A model generated the notes under the pieces. The model saw only the letters and a program-made list of their open reading frames with translations. It did not search any database and had not been told where the DNA came from. DNA of 64,000 nt from an uncultured Alistipes sp. (GTDB taxonomy: Bacteria; Bacteroidota; Bacteroidia; Bacteroidales; Rikenellaceae), in contig URBK01000008.1 in the NCBI GenBank assembly GCA_900546065.1, positions 51,708 through 115,707 of the forward strand, given 5' to 3'. Below, in pieces: positions 54,178-64,000 of this stretch; the stretch's first letter is position 1, and each line of letters begins with the position of its first letter. Both the position numbers and the translations under genes were made by a program.

Positions 54178-54268
54178 CGTCAATATGTCCGCAATCGGCA
54201 AAAATTTTTCTTTCCAATCGTTTGCGATTCAATCGCATGCGCCCACTCACGTATGGCCGATTACGATG

Positions 54269-54299
54269 CAAATATAACTACATTTTCCGACAAAACAAA
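54269..54299 (-). promoter_or_regulatory. Bacteroidetes-type promoter of the micro-ORF/fimbrillin-like operon
   Basis: CAAATATA at 54269-54276 (minus-strand TATATTTG, -7) and CAAA at 54296-54299 (minus-strand TTTG, -33) are spaced 19 bp. Both boxes are perfect. The predicted leader to the micro-ORF ATG is about 320 nt. Confidence 0.75.
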
Positions 54300-54631
54300 T
54301 TTTTTCAATAAAATATAAGCCCTTTTTATCATCCCTTCAGCCCTCTTCGGCACGCCGCGAACCGTTCGTGACATAGCGGTGTATCATTCTAAGTATAAAC
54401 AAGATATAATTTCACATCGCACACTGACACCGCATCTGGCAGGGCTGCCACCAACATCCGCCGTCATAAAACCGTATATCATAAATGTATATCCGGGAGA
54501 CTCTGCCAAAACAATAGATCACACTTATGGCAGCTGGCAGGACTATAAAAAAATACAATGACGACAAAAGGCGTAAAAATAGCATGAAAAACCATTTTCG
54601 CGGCCGGTGACACTTTTTCGAGCAAAAACAT

Positions 54632-54639
54632 TACCTTTG
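54632..54639 (+). promoter_or_regulatory. Putative -7 box of the ROK gene
   Basis: TACCTTTG matches TAnnTTTG, 51 bp upstream of the ATG at 54691. A T-rich stretch is present upstream, but no TTTG at standard spacing. Confidence 0.5.
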
Positions 54640-54690
54640 TGTTTGTGGAACCGAAAGCCACACATAAGTTCAATCTAAAACGACACAATA

Positions 54691-55803
54691 ATGTACAGAA
54701 ACGATAACCGCACCGTCATCACGCTCGATGCCGGAGGCACCAATTTCGTATTCGGCGCCGTGCGCGCCAACAGGTTTGTTGTCGAGCCGATAACGCTCCC
54801 CTCGAATGCCGCAGACCTCGACCGCTGTCTGGCCACGATGGTCGAGGGGTTCAATCGCGTGATCGCCTCGCTCGACTGCCTGCCCGTAGCCATCAGCTTC
54901 GCCTTCCCGGGCCCCGCCGACTACCCTAACGGCATCATCGGCGGCCATCTGCCCAACTTCCCCTCTTTCCGTGACGGCGTTGCCCTCGGCCCCTTCCTGC
55001 ACGACAAGTTCGGAATACCCGTATATATAAATAACGATGCCGACCTGTATGCCTATGGCGAGGCTCTCGCGGGAGCCCTGCCCGAAATAAACGACCGTCT
55101 GGCCAAGGTCGGCAGCAGCAAACGCTACCGCAACCTGCTGGGATACACCTTCGGCACGGGATTCGGATTCGGATTCGTCAGCGACGGCGAGCTTCACGTG
55201 GGAGACAACTCGTGCGTGGAGACCTTCTGCCTCAAGCACAAGCACATGCCCGACGTGATGGTCGAGGAGGGTGTGGCCGTACGTGCCGTGAAGCGCGTCT
55301 ACGCGCAGCTCTCGGGCATCACAGACCCCACGCTCGAGCCGAAGGATATATTCGACATCGCCGAAGGCAAGCGCCCGGGCGACAGTGACGCCGCACGCCG
55401 CTCGTTTGCCATGATGGGTGAGGTTGCGGGCGACGCCATGGCTACGGCCGTAACCCTTATCGACGGACTTATTGTCATCGGCGGCGGCATAACAGCAGCG
55501 GCAAAGTACATCATGCCCTCGCTTCTGGAGCAGCTGCGCGGGCGTCTCTTCGCTCTCGACGGCGGCATCCTCGACCGCGTGCAGATGAAGGTGTACGATC
55601 TGGACGACGAGGAGCAGTTCGCACGCTTCGCCCGCGGCGAGTCGCGCTCGCTGAAGGTCTACGGTTCGGACCGCGAAGTGGTGTACGACCCGCAGAAACG
55701 CATCGGCGTGATGGTGTCGAAGATCGGCGCCAGCACCGCCATCTCGCTCGGCGCCTACGCCTTCGCCCTGAACGAGATCGACAAGCGCAGGGGCGACATG
55801 TAA
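54691..55803 (+). CDS. ROK-family sugar kinase-like protein
   Basis: A 370-residue cytosolic protein. The N-terminal ATP-binding loop VITLDAGGTNFVFGAVRANRF and the middle segment PVAISFAFPGPADYPNGIIGG, followed by VYINNDADLYAYGEALAG (catalytic Asp region) and GLIVIGGGITAAAKYIMP, are ROK hallmarks. A glucokinase or other hexokinase role is likely. The second ROK signature with its zinc cysteines (CxCGxxGC) is absent: the segment reads HVGDNSCVETFCLKHKH. So it belongs to a divergent, perhaps zinc-free, branch. It is monocistronic, followed by an inverted repeat. Confidence 0.85.
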   Translation: MYRNDNRTVITLDAGGTNFVFGAVRANRFVVEPITLPSNAADLDRCLATMVEGFNRVIASLDCLPVAISFAFPGPADYPNGIIGGHLPNFPSFRDGVALGPFLHDKFGIPVYINNDADLYAYGEALAGALPEINDRLAKVGSSKRYRNLLGYTFGTGFGFGFVSDGELHVGDNSCVETFCLKHKHMPDVMVEEGVAVRAVKRVYAQLSGITDPTLEPKDIFDIAEGKRPGDSDAARRSFAMMGEVAGDAMATAVTLIDGLIVIGGGITAAAKYIMPSLLEQLRGRLFALDGGILDRVQMKVYDLDDEEQFARFARGESRSLKVYGSDREVVYDPQKRIGVMVSKIGASTAISLGAYAFALNEIDKRRGDM

Positions 55804-55826
55804 CACCCTTGCCGCAAACGGCACTT

Positions 55827-55869
55827 ACGGCGGAGACACTCTATACATATTGAGGAAAGTCTCCGCCGT
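55827..55869 (+). terminator. Inverted repeat after the ROK gene
   Basis: Perfect 11-bp arms acggcggagac and gtctccgccgt are separated by 21 nt. No T-run follows, so termination is uncertain. Confidence 0.4.
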
Positions 55870-56028
55870 CGGCGTATAATCTGCCGCCGCATGAGGGACC
55901 GACGAAAGAAATAAAATTGTCGGTTTTTCCGTTTGACCGGCGAAGGCGATGCCGTTGCGTCGCAACGGGAAATATTGTCTTGCGAGACGGCGCGACAGGG
56001 TAAACGGACGTCCGACATGACGATATTT

Positions 56029-56059
56029 TTTGCAGATAACGCCTTTATTGTTATATTTG
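56029..56059 (+). promoter_or_regulatory. Bacteroidetes-type promoter of the EEP-family gene
   Basis: TTTG at 56029-56032 (-33) and TATATTTG at 56052-56059 (-7) are spaced 19 bp. Both boxes are perfect. The leader is about 135 nt. Confidence 0.75.
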
Positions 56060-56202
56060 TACAATTTAAGGCCATCGCCGCCGCAGACCGGCCGACACCG
56101 CTGGAGAGGGACAGCACCCGCCCGAATGGCACGAATAGCAGACTGGACAAAGAACCGGTACGGTCGGAACACGGACATGGCGACAAGGCTGCCACAACCT
56201 GT

Positions 56203-57144
56203 ATGAGAACCGCACTACACACCCCCAAAAGACTTCTTACGGTCGTACTGCTGCTGCTCGCCGCAGCGGTCGAGGCACAGACGCTCACCGTAGGCACATA
56301 CAACATGCGCAACGATAATGCTGGCGATGCCCGCAACGGAAACGGCTGGCAGAGACGCTGCCCCGTAATATGCGAGCAGGTCGAGTGGATCGACTTCGAC
56401 ATATTCGGCGCGCAGGAGATCAAGAAGAACCAGCTCGACGACCTGCTGGCCGCACTGCCCGAATACGACTATGTCGGTGTGGGGCGTGACGACGGCATCC
56501 ACGGCGGCGAACACGAGCCCATATTCTACAAGCGCGACCGCTTCCGTCTGCTCGACGCGGGCGACTTCTGGATCTCGCAGACGCCTGACGTGGCGGGATC
56601 GAAGGGGTGGGACGCAGCCCTGCCGCGCGTATGCTCCTATGCACGTCTTCAGGACCGAGAGACAAAGCTGCGTTTCTGGTACTTCAATCTCCACATGGAC
56701 CATATAGGCGTCGAGGCACGCCGCGAGGGCGCCAAGCTCATCATGCAAAAGGTGCGCGAGATGTGCGGCGGCGAGCCCGTCATCATAACCGGAGACTTCA
56801 ACGTCGACCAGAACAACGAGATATACCAGACATTCGTAACATCGGGGCTTCTGAAGGATTCATACGTTGCGGCCGAGAAACGCTTCGCCCGCAACGGTAC
56901 CTTCAACAGCTTCAAGCCCGACCTCCACACCGAGAGCCGTATAGACCACATATTCGTCTCACCGGCATTTGCCGTGCGCAACTACGCCGTGCTGACCGAC
57001 GGATACTGGACGCCGCGCGAGGATGCCGCAGCGCAGAAGGGAGAGGCCGCGCCGCAGGAGATAAGCCTTCGCAGCTACGAGCGCCGCTGTCCGTCGGACC
57101 ACTACCCCGTGGCGGCACGCATCGAGGCGGTGAAGAGACGGTGA
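56203..57144 (+). CDS. Exported endonuclease/exonuclease/phosphatase-family protein
   Basis: A 313-residue product from ATG 56203 with a signal peptide (LLTVVLLLLAAAVEAQ). The EEP fold motifs are TLTVGTYNMRNDN, DIFGAQEIKKNQLDDLL (metal Glu), WYFNLHMDHIGVEAR, VIITGDFNVDQNN, SRIDHIFVSPAF and PSDHYPVAARI (catalytic His). Secreted members act on phosphodiesters such as nucleic acids or phospholipid head groups. The actual substrate is not evident. The GH2 gene follows 97 bp later without an obvious terminator between, so readthrough is possible. Confidence 0.9.
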   Translation: MRTALHTPKRLLTVVLLLLAAAVEAQTLTVGTYNMRNDNAGDARNGNGWQRRCPVICEQVEWIDFDIFGAQEIKKNQLDDLLAALPEYDYVGVGRDDGIHGGEHEPIFYKRDRFRLLDAGDFWISQTPDVAGSKGWDAALPRVCSYARLQDRETKLRFWYFNLHMDHIGVEARREGAKLIMQKVREMCGGEPVIITGDFNVDQNNEIYQTFVTSGLLKDSYVAAEKRFARNGTFNSFKPDLHTESRIDHIFVSPAFAVRNYAVLTDGYWTPREDAAAQKGEAAPQEISLRSYERRCPSDHYPVAARIEAVKRR

Positions 57145-57208
57145 AGAGACGTTTAGACGGCCCGGAGATACGTTGCAGAACACATTTGGAGAAAACACAT
57201 ACAGCTAA

Positions 57209-60328
<3,120 letters not shown>

Positions 60329-60355
60329 TTCGGTCGGATGACGATAAACAAAAGA

Positions 60356-60387
60356 CTCCGGAGCGGATCTGCTCCGGAGCCTTTTTT
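60356..60387 (+). terminator. Rho-independent terminator of the GH2 gene
   Basis: Stem ctccggagc and gctccggag with loop ggatct is followed by six T. Confidence 0.9.
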
Positions 60388-60404
60388 CGTATATGTACAC
60401 ACAC

Positions 60405-61445
60405 CTACGCGCCGTGGTCGAAAAGTTCGGCCTCGTCGGCCCGGTCGATATATTTGCGTTTGAAAAGGTGTACGAAGAATATGAACATGGCCAGAATCAG
60501 CGGTCCGAATATTACGCCCATGAATCCGAACAGCGGCAGACCGACCAACACGCCGAATATGGTCACAACTGGATGCGTATTGGCCATCTTGCGCTGGAGG
60601 ATGAACCGCAGGATGTTGTCCGACTGGGTAACTACCAGCACACCGTATGCTATCAGCCCCACAGCGCCGCCCCAGTTGTGGTTCAGGGCCATGAATGCCG
60701 CCAGCGGCACCCACACCAGAGCCGTCCCGACGACGGGTATGACCGTAGCGAAACAGGTCACCACACCCCAGAACAGGGCGCTGTGCACGCCGCACAGAAG
60801 ATACCCGACATAGGCTATTCCTCCCTGCACGATGGCGATCAGCGGGATGCTCACGGCATTCGAGTGTACGATCATGTATATCTCGTGCATGACGCTGCGC
60901 GCAATCGCAGCGTCGAACGGCAGCAGCGAGCTGAAGTAGGCCTCCATGCGTGCGCCCCCGACCAACATGAAATAGAGTACGAAGAGCAGGATAACGATAT
61001 TGACGCCGAAACTGAATAGTCCCTCGAGCAGGGCCTGTCCCATACGCGAGGCGGCGCCCACGACCGACGAGACATTCGTTCCTTGAAGCAGGTCGTAACC
61101 CGTCGTATTGTATATATCCTCGGCTACGCGGCGTACCGACTCGATCAGTGCATGCTGGTCGAGCGTCAGATCCTGCACGCGCGAGACCAGCATCCATACG
61201 ATCAGCGTAAGCGGTATGAGGAAACATACCACCGCCTCGGCCAGCAGCAGCGTTGCCGCCCAGCCGCGGCGCCAGCCGCGACTCTCGGTAAGGTAACTCA
61301 TCTGCCCGCGCAGCAGGACATATATCGTCATGGCACCGAGCAGTCCCCCGACATAGGGCGCCAGCTCGACGCATATCACAGCCCCGAGCGCGAGGATTAT
61401 AACAAAGAGCGAATACCTCCAATAGTGTTCACGCACACTCTCCAT
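60405..61445 (-). CDS. AI-2E family (PerM/YdiK-like) membrane transporter
   Basis: A 346-residue integral membrane protein from ATG 61445 (MESVREHYWRYSLFVIILALGAVICVELAPYVGGLLGAMTIYVLL). About seven helices, a long extracytoplasmic segment at about 90-150, and the family C-terminal motif region IPVVGTALVWVPLAAFMAL ... SDNILRFILQRKMANTHPVVTIFGVLVGLPLFGFMGVIFGPLI are clear. Members are proposed exporters of AI-2 or act as Na+/H+ antiporters. The substrate here is unknown. In-frame sequence upstream of 61445 lacks membrane character. Confidence 0.9.
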   Translation of the reverse strand: MESVREHYWRYSLFVIILALGAVICVELAPYVGGLLGAMTIYVLLRGQMSYLTESRGWRRGWAATLLLAEAVVCFLIPLTLIVWMLVSRVQDLTLDQHALIESVRRVAEDIYNTTGYDLLQGTNVSSVVGAASRMGQALLEGLFSFGVNIVILLFVLYFMLVGGARMEAYFSSLLPFDAAIARSVMHEIYMIVHSNAVSIPLIAIVQGGIAYVGYLLCGVHSALFWGVVTCFATVIPVVGTALVWVPLAAFMALNHNWGGAVGLIAYGVLVVTQSDNILRFILQRKMANTHPVVTIFGVLVGLPLFGFMGVIFGPLILAMFIFFVHLFKRKYIDRADEAELFDHGA

Positions 61446-61606
61446 CGTCACACGTTTACCCCGTCCCGACACAAGTAGCGTGCCGACCGTCCCGACAACT
61501 CCACGAACGGCCCCTGCGGCGGAGCATCGCGACAAAACGGACGGCCTCAACGAGGCAATACAGCCACACCTTCCGAAGACATGTAACAGATCGGACTGCA
61601 CCTTCT

Positions 61607-61648
61607 CCAAAAAGCAGGCGGCGGAGTCGAATCTCCGCCGCCTTGCTC
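61607..61648 (-). terminator. Rho-independent terminator of the alpha-L-rhamnosidase gene
   Basis: On the minus strand ggcggcggag and ctccgccgcc with loop attcga are followed by tgctttttgg. It lies 17-55 bp downstream of the rhamnosidase stop. Confidence 0.8.
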
Positions 61649-61664
61649 TAAATATGTGTCAACG

Positions 61665-64000
61665 CTAACGCTTGACCTCGAAACGGTAGGTTCCCGAGCC
61701 GACCTTGACCTTGGTATATCCGTCGGCATAACCCTCAAGCGAGGCATCGGCCGAGGCCGACACGGCCGCACCGTCAAGCATCACTCCGTCGGCCGACGTC
61801 GATGGAACGTATATCTCGGCCGTAGTATTTACGGGTATCGTGACTTCGAGCGTGAACACGCCCGCCTCGTCTCGCCACTCGGCCGCGGCACACCCGTAAG
61901 GGGTTATCTGCTCGGCACGCATCTGCGTGAAGCCGCCGCCCGTATGAGGCTTTACGGCCATGGTCTTGAATCCCGCCGAGGTCTCGTGCAGACCCACCGC
62001 GTCACGGTAGAGCCAGTCGCCGATGGCCCCATACGAGTAGTGATTGAATGAGTTCATGCCGTTGTTGGGGATCGTACGGTCGGGCATCATCGAGTTCCAA
62101 CGCTCCCAGATCGTCGTTGCACCCATAGTCACGGGATAGAGCCATCCCGGGTACTGCTGCCGCAGCAGGAGCATGTAGGCCAGATCGGTATAGCCCCACT
62201 CCGAGAGGACATGGCAAATGTATGGCGTGCCGAGGAATCCGGTGGTTATATGGCCGTACTCGCGAACCTTGTCGGCCAAGCGCGATGCCACGACAGGCCG
62301 CATCGGTTCGGGCAGCATGTCGAAGTTAAGAGCCAGAACGTATGCCGTCTGCGTCGCCGAAACGAGATATCCGGCAGGCGTAAGATAGGCGTTACAGAAG
62401 GCCTCGCGCGCCTTGGCCGCAACGTCGGCATAGTATGCCGCCTCCTTCTCGAGGCCCAGCACGGCGGCCGCCTTGGCCGTCACGTCGGCCGAGTTGGCAA
62501 AGAAACATTGCTGTATGAGGGGCTTGTATGTCACGGCCGAAACTCCCGACGTGTCGTTGTCCACACTGTAGAAGAGCCAGTCGCCATAGTGCCACCCCGT
62601 ATTCCAGAGATATGGCTCGCTGCACTGGCTGACGATAAAATCGACCCATGCCTTCATGCTCGGGAACTGGTTCTCAAGTATGCGCTTGTCGCCATAGGCC
62701 ATATAGTGCTGCCACGGCACGATCGTAGCCACGTCGCCCCAGCCCGTATGGCCCGCACCCACGAGACCCGTGATCATGGGTATGATATCCGTAACCTGAC
62801 CGTCGGGAAGCTGATCCGCCGACACGTCCTTGAGCCACTTGCGGAAGAAACTCTGCACGTCACGGTTGAACGTAGCCGTGCGGAAGAAGACCTGCGCATC
62901 GCCCGCCCAGCCCAAACGCTCGTCACGCTGCGGGCAGTCGGTCGGTATGTCGACGAAGTTGCCGCGAAGGCCCCACTGTATGTTGCTCTGGAGCTGGTTA
63001 ACCATATCGTTCGATGACGAGAAGCTGCCCGTCTCGGCCAGATCGGAGAATATGACCGCAACCTTGAAGTCGTCGGGGTCGATCTCGCCATCCAGACCCT
63101 CGACCTTCAGATAGCGGAATCCGTAGAAGGTGAAGCTCGCCTCGAAACGGTCCTCGCCGCCGCTGCAGATGTATCGGCTCTGCGCCTTGGCCGAACGCAG
63201 GTTGACGGTATAGAAATTGCCGTTCTCGTCCAGCACCTCGGCATGCGAGATGACGATCTCCTGCCCGGGGCGCCCCTTGTAGGTGAATATCTCGCGGCCA
63301 ACCATGTTCTGTCCAAAGTCGAGAACCTTTTCGCCCTTGGGTGTGGTTATCACCTCGACGGGCGTACGGTACTCGTGCGTCACGACGGGCTCGCTGTCGC
63401 TGCTTATGATGTTGTCCATGGGATAGTCGGCCACCGTCACGCCGCGCCATGCGCTGTCGTCGAAGCCCGCCTTGTTCCATCCGTGCTGGATCAGACGCGC
63501 GTCGATGGTCTCGCCGTCATATATGGTCGAGTGTACGATCTCACCTGTAGAACTCTTCCACGTGTCGTCCGTAGCGATGACCTCACGCGTACCGTCACGG
63601 TATGTGATTACGATCTGCGCTATGGCCGCCATCTTGTTGTAGGCATAGATCTGGTGCTCGCCGCTCGACCAACCCAGAAGGCTCAGATACCAGCCGCGGC
63701 CCAGAGTCAGGCCGAAGGCATTGGCACCCTTCTGCAACATGTCGGTCACGTCGTAGGTCTGATATTGCAGACGCTTGTCATACGAGGTCCAGCCGGGAGC
63801 ATAATGCGCATTGCCCACCTTGGCGCCGTTGATGGCCGCCTCGTACATGCCGTGCGAGGTGATGTAGGCAACGGCCGAAGCCACGGGCTTCGACAGCGTG
63901 AACTCCTTGCGCAGCATGGGCGAGGCATCGGTCTGCTCGGCCGGCAGAATCCACTCGGCCTGCCACTCGTCGGGCGTCATCATGCCCGTAAGCCACGAGC
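61665..64000 (-). CDS. Alpha-L-rhamnosidase, glycoside hydrolase family 78 (5' end outside the window)
   Basis: The frame is still open at the right edge (residues SWLTG lie before MMTPDEW), so the true start with its signal peptide is beyond base 64000. About 777 residues are visible. The N-terminal segment WQAEWILPAEQTDASPMLRKEF and GMYEAAINGAKVGNAHYAPGWTSYDKRLQYQTYDVTDML belong to the beta-sandwich before the catalytic domain. The catalytic (alpha/alpha)6 domain shows PTDCPQRDERLGWAGDAQVF with the general-acid Glu, then WLKDVSADQLPDGQVTDIIP and FLGTPYICHVLSEWGYTDLAY. It removes terminal alpha-L-rhamnose, for example from pectin (family knowledge). Confidence 0.93.
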   Translation of the reverse strand, partial: SWLTGMMTPDEWQAEWILPAEQTDASPMLRKEFTLSKPVASAVAYITSHGMYEAAINGAKVGNAHYAPGWTSYDKRLQYQTYDVTDMLQKGANAFGLTLGRGWYLSLLGWSSGEHQIYAYNKMAAIAQIVITYRDGTREVIATDDTWKSSTGEIVHSTIYDGETIDARLIQHGWNKAGFDDSAWRGVTVADYPMDNIISSDSEPVVTHEYRTPVEVITTPKGEKVLDFGQNMVGREIFTYKGRPGQEIVISHAEVLDENGNFYTVNLRSAKAQSRYICSGGEDRFEASFTFYGFRYLKVEGLDGEIDPDDFKVAVIFSDLAETGSFSSSNDMVNQLQSNIQWGLRGNFVDIPTDCPQRDERLGWAGDAQVFFRTATFNRDVQSFFRKWLKDVSADQLPDGQVTDIIPMITGLVGAGHTGWGDVATIVPWQHYMAYGDKRILENQFPSMKAWVDFIVSQCSEPYLWNTGWHYGDWLFYSVDNDTSGVSAVTYKPLIQQCFFANSADVTAKAAAVLGLEKEAAYYADVAAKAREAFCNAYLTPAGYLVSATQTAYVLALNFDMLPEPMRPVVASRLADKVREYGHITTGFLGTPYICHVLSEWGYTDLAYMLLLRQQYPGWLYPVTMGATTIWERWNSMMPDRTIPNNGMNSFNHYSYGAIGDWLYRDAVGLHETSAGFKTMAVKPHTGGGFTQMRAEQITPYGCAAAEWRDEAGVFTLEVTIPVNTTAEIYVPSTSADGVMLDGAAVSASADASLEGYADGYTKVKVGSGTYRFEVKR

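Larger units (their letters stand above)
53942..54690. other. Long intergenic region with structured fimbrillin leader and divergent promoters
   Basis: 749 bp of lower-GC DNA. From right to left on the minus strand: a promoter (54269-54299), a predicted leader of about 320 nt containing a nested hairpin element (54033-54153), and the micro-ORF start at 53941. To the right (54300-54630) no feature is recognised except the -7 box of the ROK gene at 54632-54639. Confidence 0.6.
55804..56202. other. Intergenic region between ROK gene and EEP-family gene
   Basis: 399 bp holding an inverted repeat just after the ROK gene (55827-55869) and the next promoter (56029-56059). The frame upstream of ATG 56203 is open but lacks a signal and precedes the promoter, so it is not taken as coding. 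Confidence 0.6.

Noticed and set aside
54300..54630. Possible small genes or a tRNA in the AT-rich gap before the ROK gene
   Set aside because: The short open frames have no initiation region or conserved-looking features, and no cloverleaf could be drawn.

Overview
The window looks like a chromosomal segment of a high-GC Bacteroidales, most likely an Alistipes-type Rikenellaceae (inference). The evidence is a lone SusC/SusD pair, TonB-linked and OmpA-free outer-membrane barrels, a fimbrillin-like lipoprotein, Bacteroidetes promoters (TTTG at -33 and TAnnTTTG at -7), an 11-subunit type complex I locus with fused nuoCD and no nuoEFG, and A-rich rather than Shine-Dalgarno leaders. Coding density is high. 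GC is visibly high except at about 51.1-54.6 kb and in the intergenic gaps.

Layout. 1-3.7 kb (minus): a phosphate cluster with an OmpR-type response regulator, a sensor kinase, a PhoU-like helical membrane protein and a PiT phosphate transporter that runs off the left edge. 4.1-8.1 kb (plus): an L-arabinose operon in the order araD-araA-araB, with a strong hairpin between araA and araB. 8.4-8.8 kb: a small exported protein. 8.9-18.8 kb (plus): nuoA-B-CD-H-I-J-K-L-M-N. Here nuoB is broken by 52 bp containing an Illumina Nextera adapter, which is an assembly artefact. 18.9-25.7 kb: a small nucleotidyltransferase-like protein, a secreted S9 peptidase, a minus-strand set (YitT, GNAT, hypothetical protein, uracil-DNA-glycosylase superfamily) and a beta-lactamase-fold serine hydrolase. 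26.2-37.3 kb: susC (its natural start is out of frame at a run of eight C), susD, and two convergent outer-membrane beta-barrel proteins. 37.7-43.6 kb: a flavodiiron protein, a Gfo/Idh/MocA oxidoreductase, a degenerate PAP2-like membrane protein, RpoN (sigma-54) and an SGNH hydrolase. 43.8-50.8 kb: asnS, a GH2-like protein lacking its acid/base glutamate, rlmH, an LTA-synthase-like enzyme and a DUF2156-GNAT fusion. 51.1-54.3 kb (minus): a long structured leader, a 38-codon micro-ORF and a large fimbrillin-like lipoprotein. 54.7-64 kb: a ROK kinase, an endonuclease/exonuclease/phosphatase-fold protein, a LacZ-type GH2 enzyme, an AI-2E-type permease and a GH78 alpha-L-rhamnosidase that runs off the right edge.

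How it fits together. Arabinose enzymes, GH2 and GH78 enzymes, SusCD and a sugar kinase suggest a glycan-degrading gut lifestyle. Complex I and the flavodiiron protein suggest anaerobic respiration with some protection against O2 or NO.

Most worth a second look: (1) the fimbrillin leader at 53802-54299, which has a clear promoter, about 320 nt of leader, a nested hairpin element, a third copy of one hairpin arm placed between the micro-ORF and the lipoprotein gene, and the micro-ORF itself; (2) the poly-C start of susC, a candidate phase-variable switch; (3) the adapter in nuoB, which must be removed before the gene is called a pseudogene. I saw no tRNA, rRNA, CRISPR array, insertion sequence or integrase.
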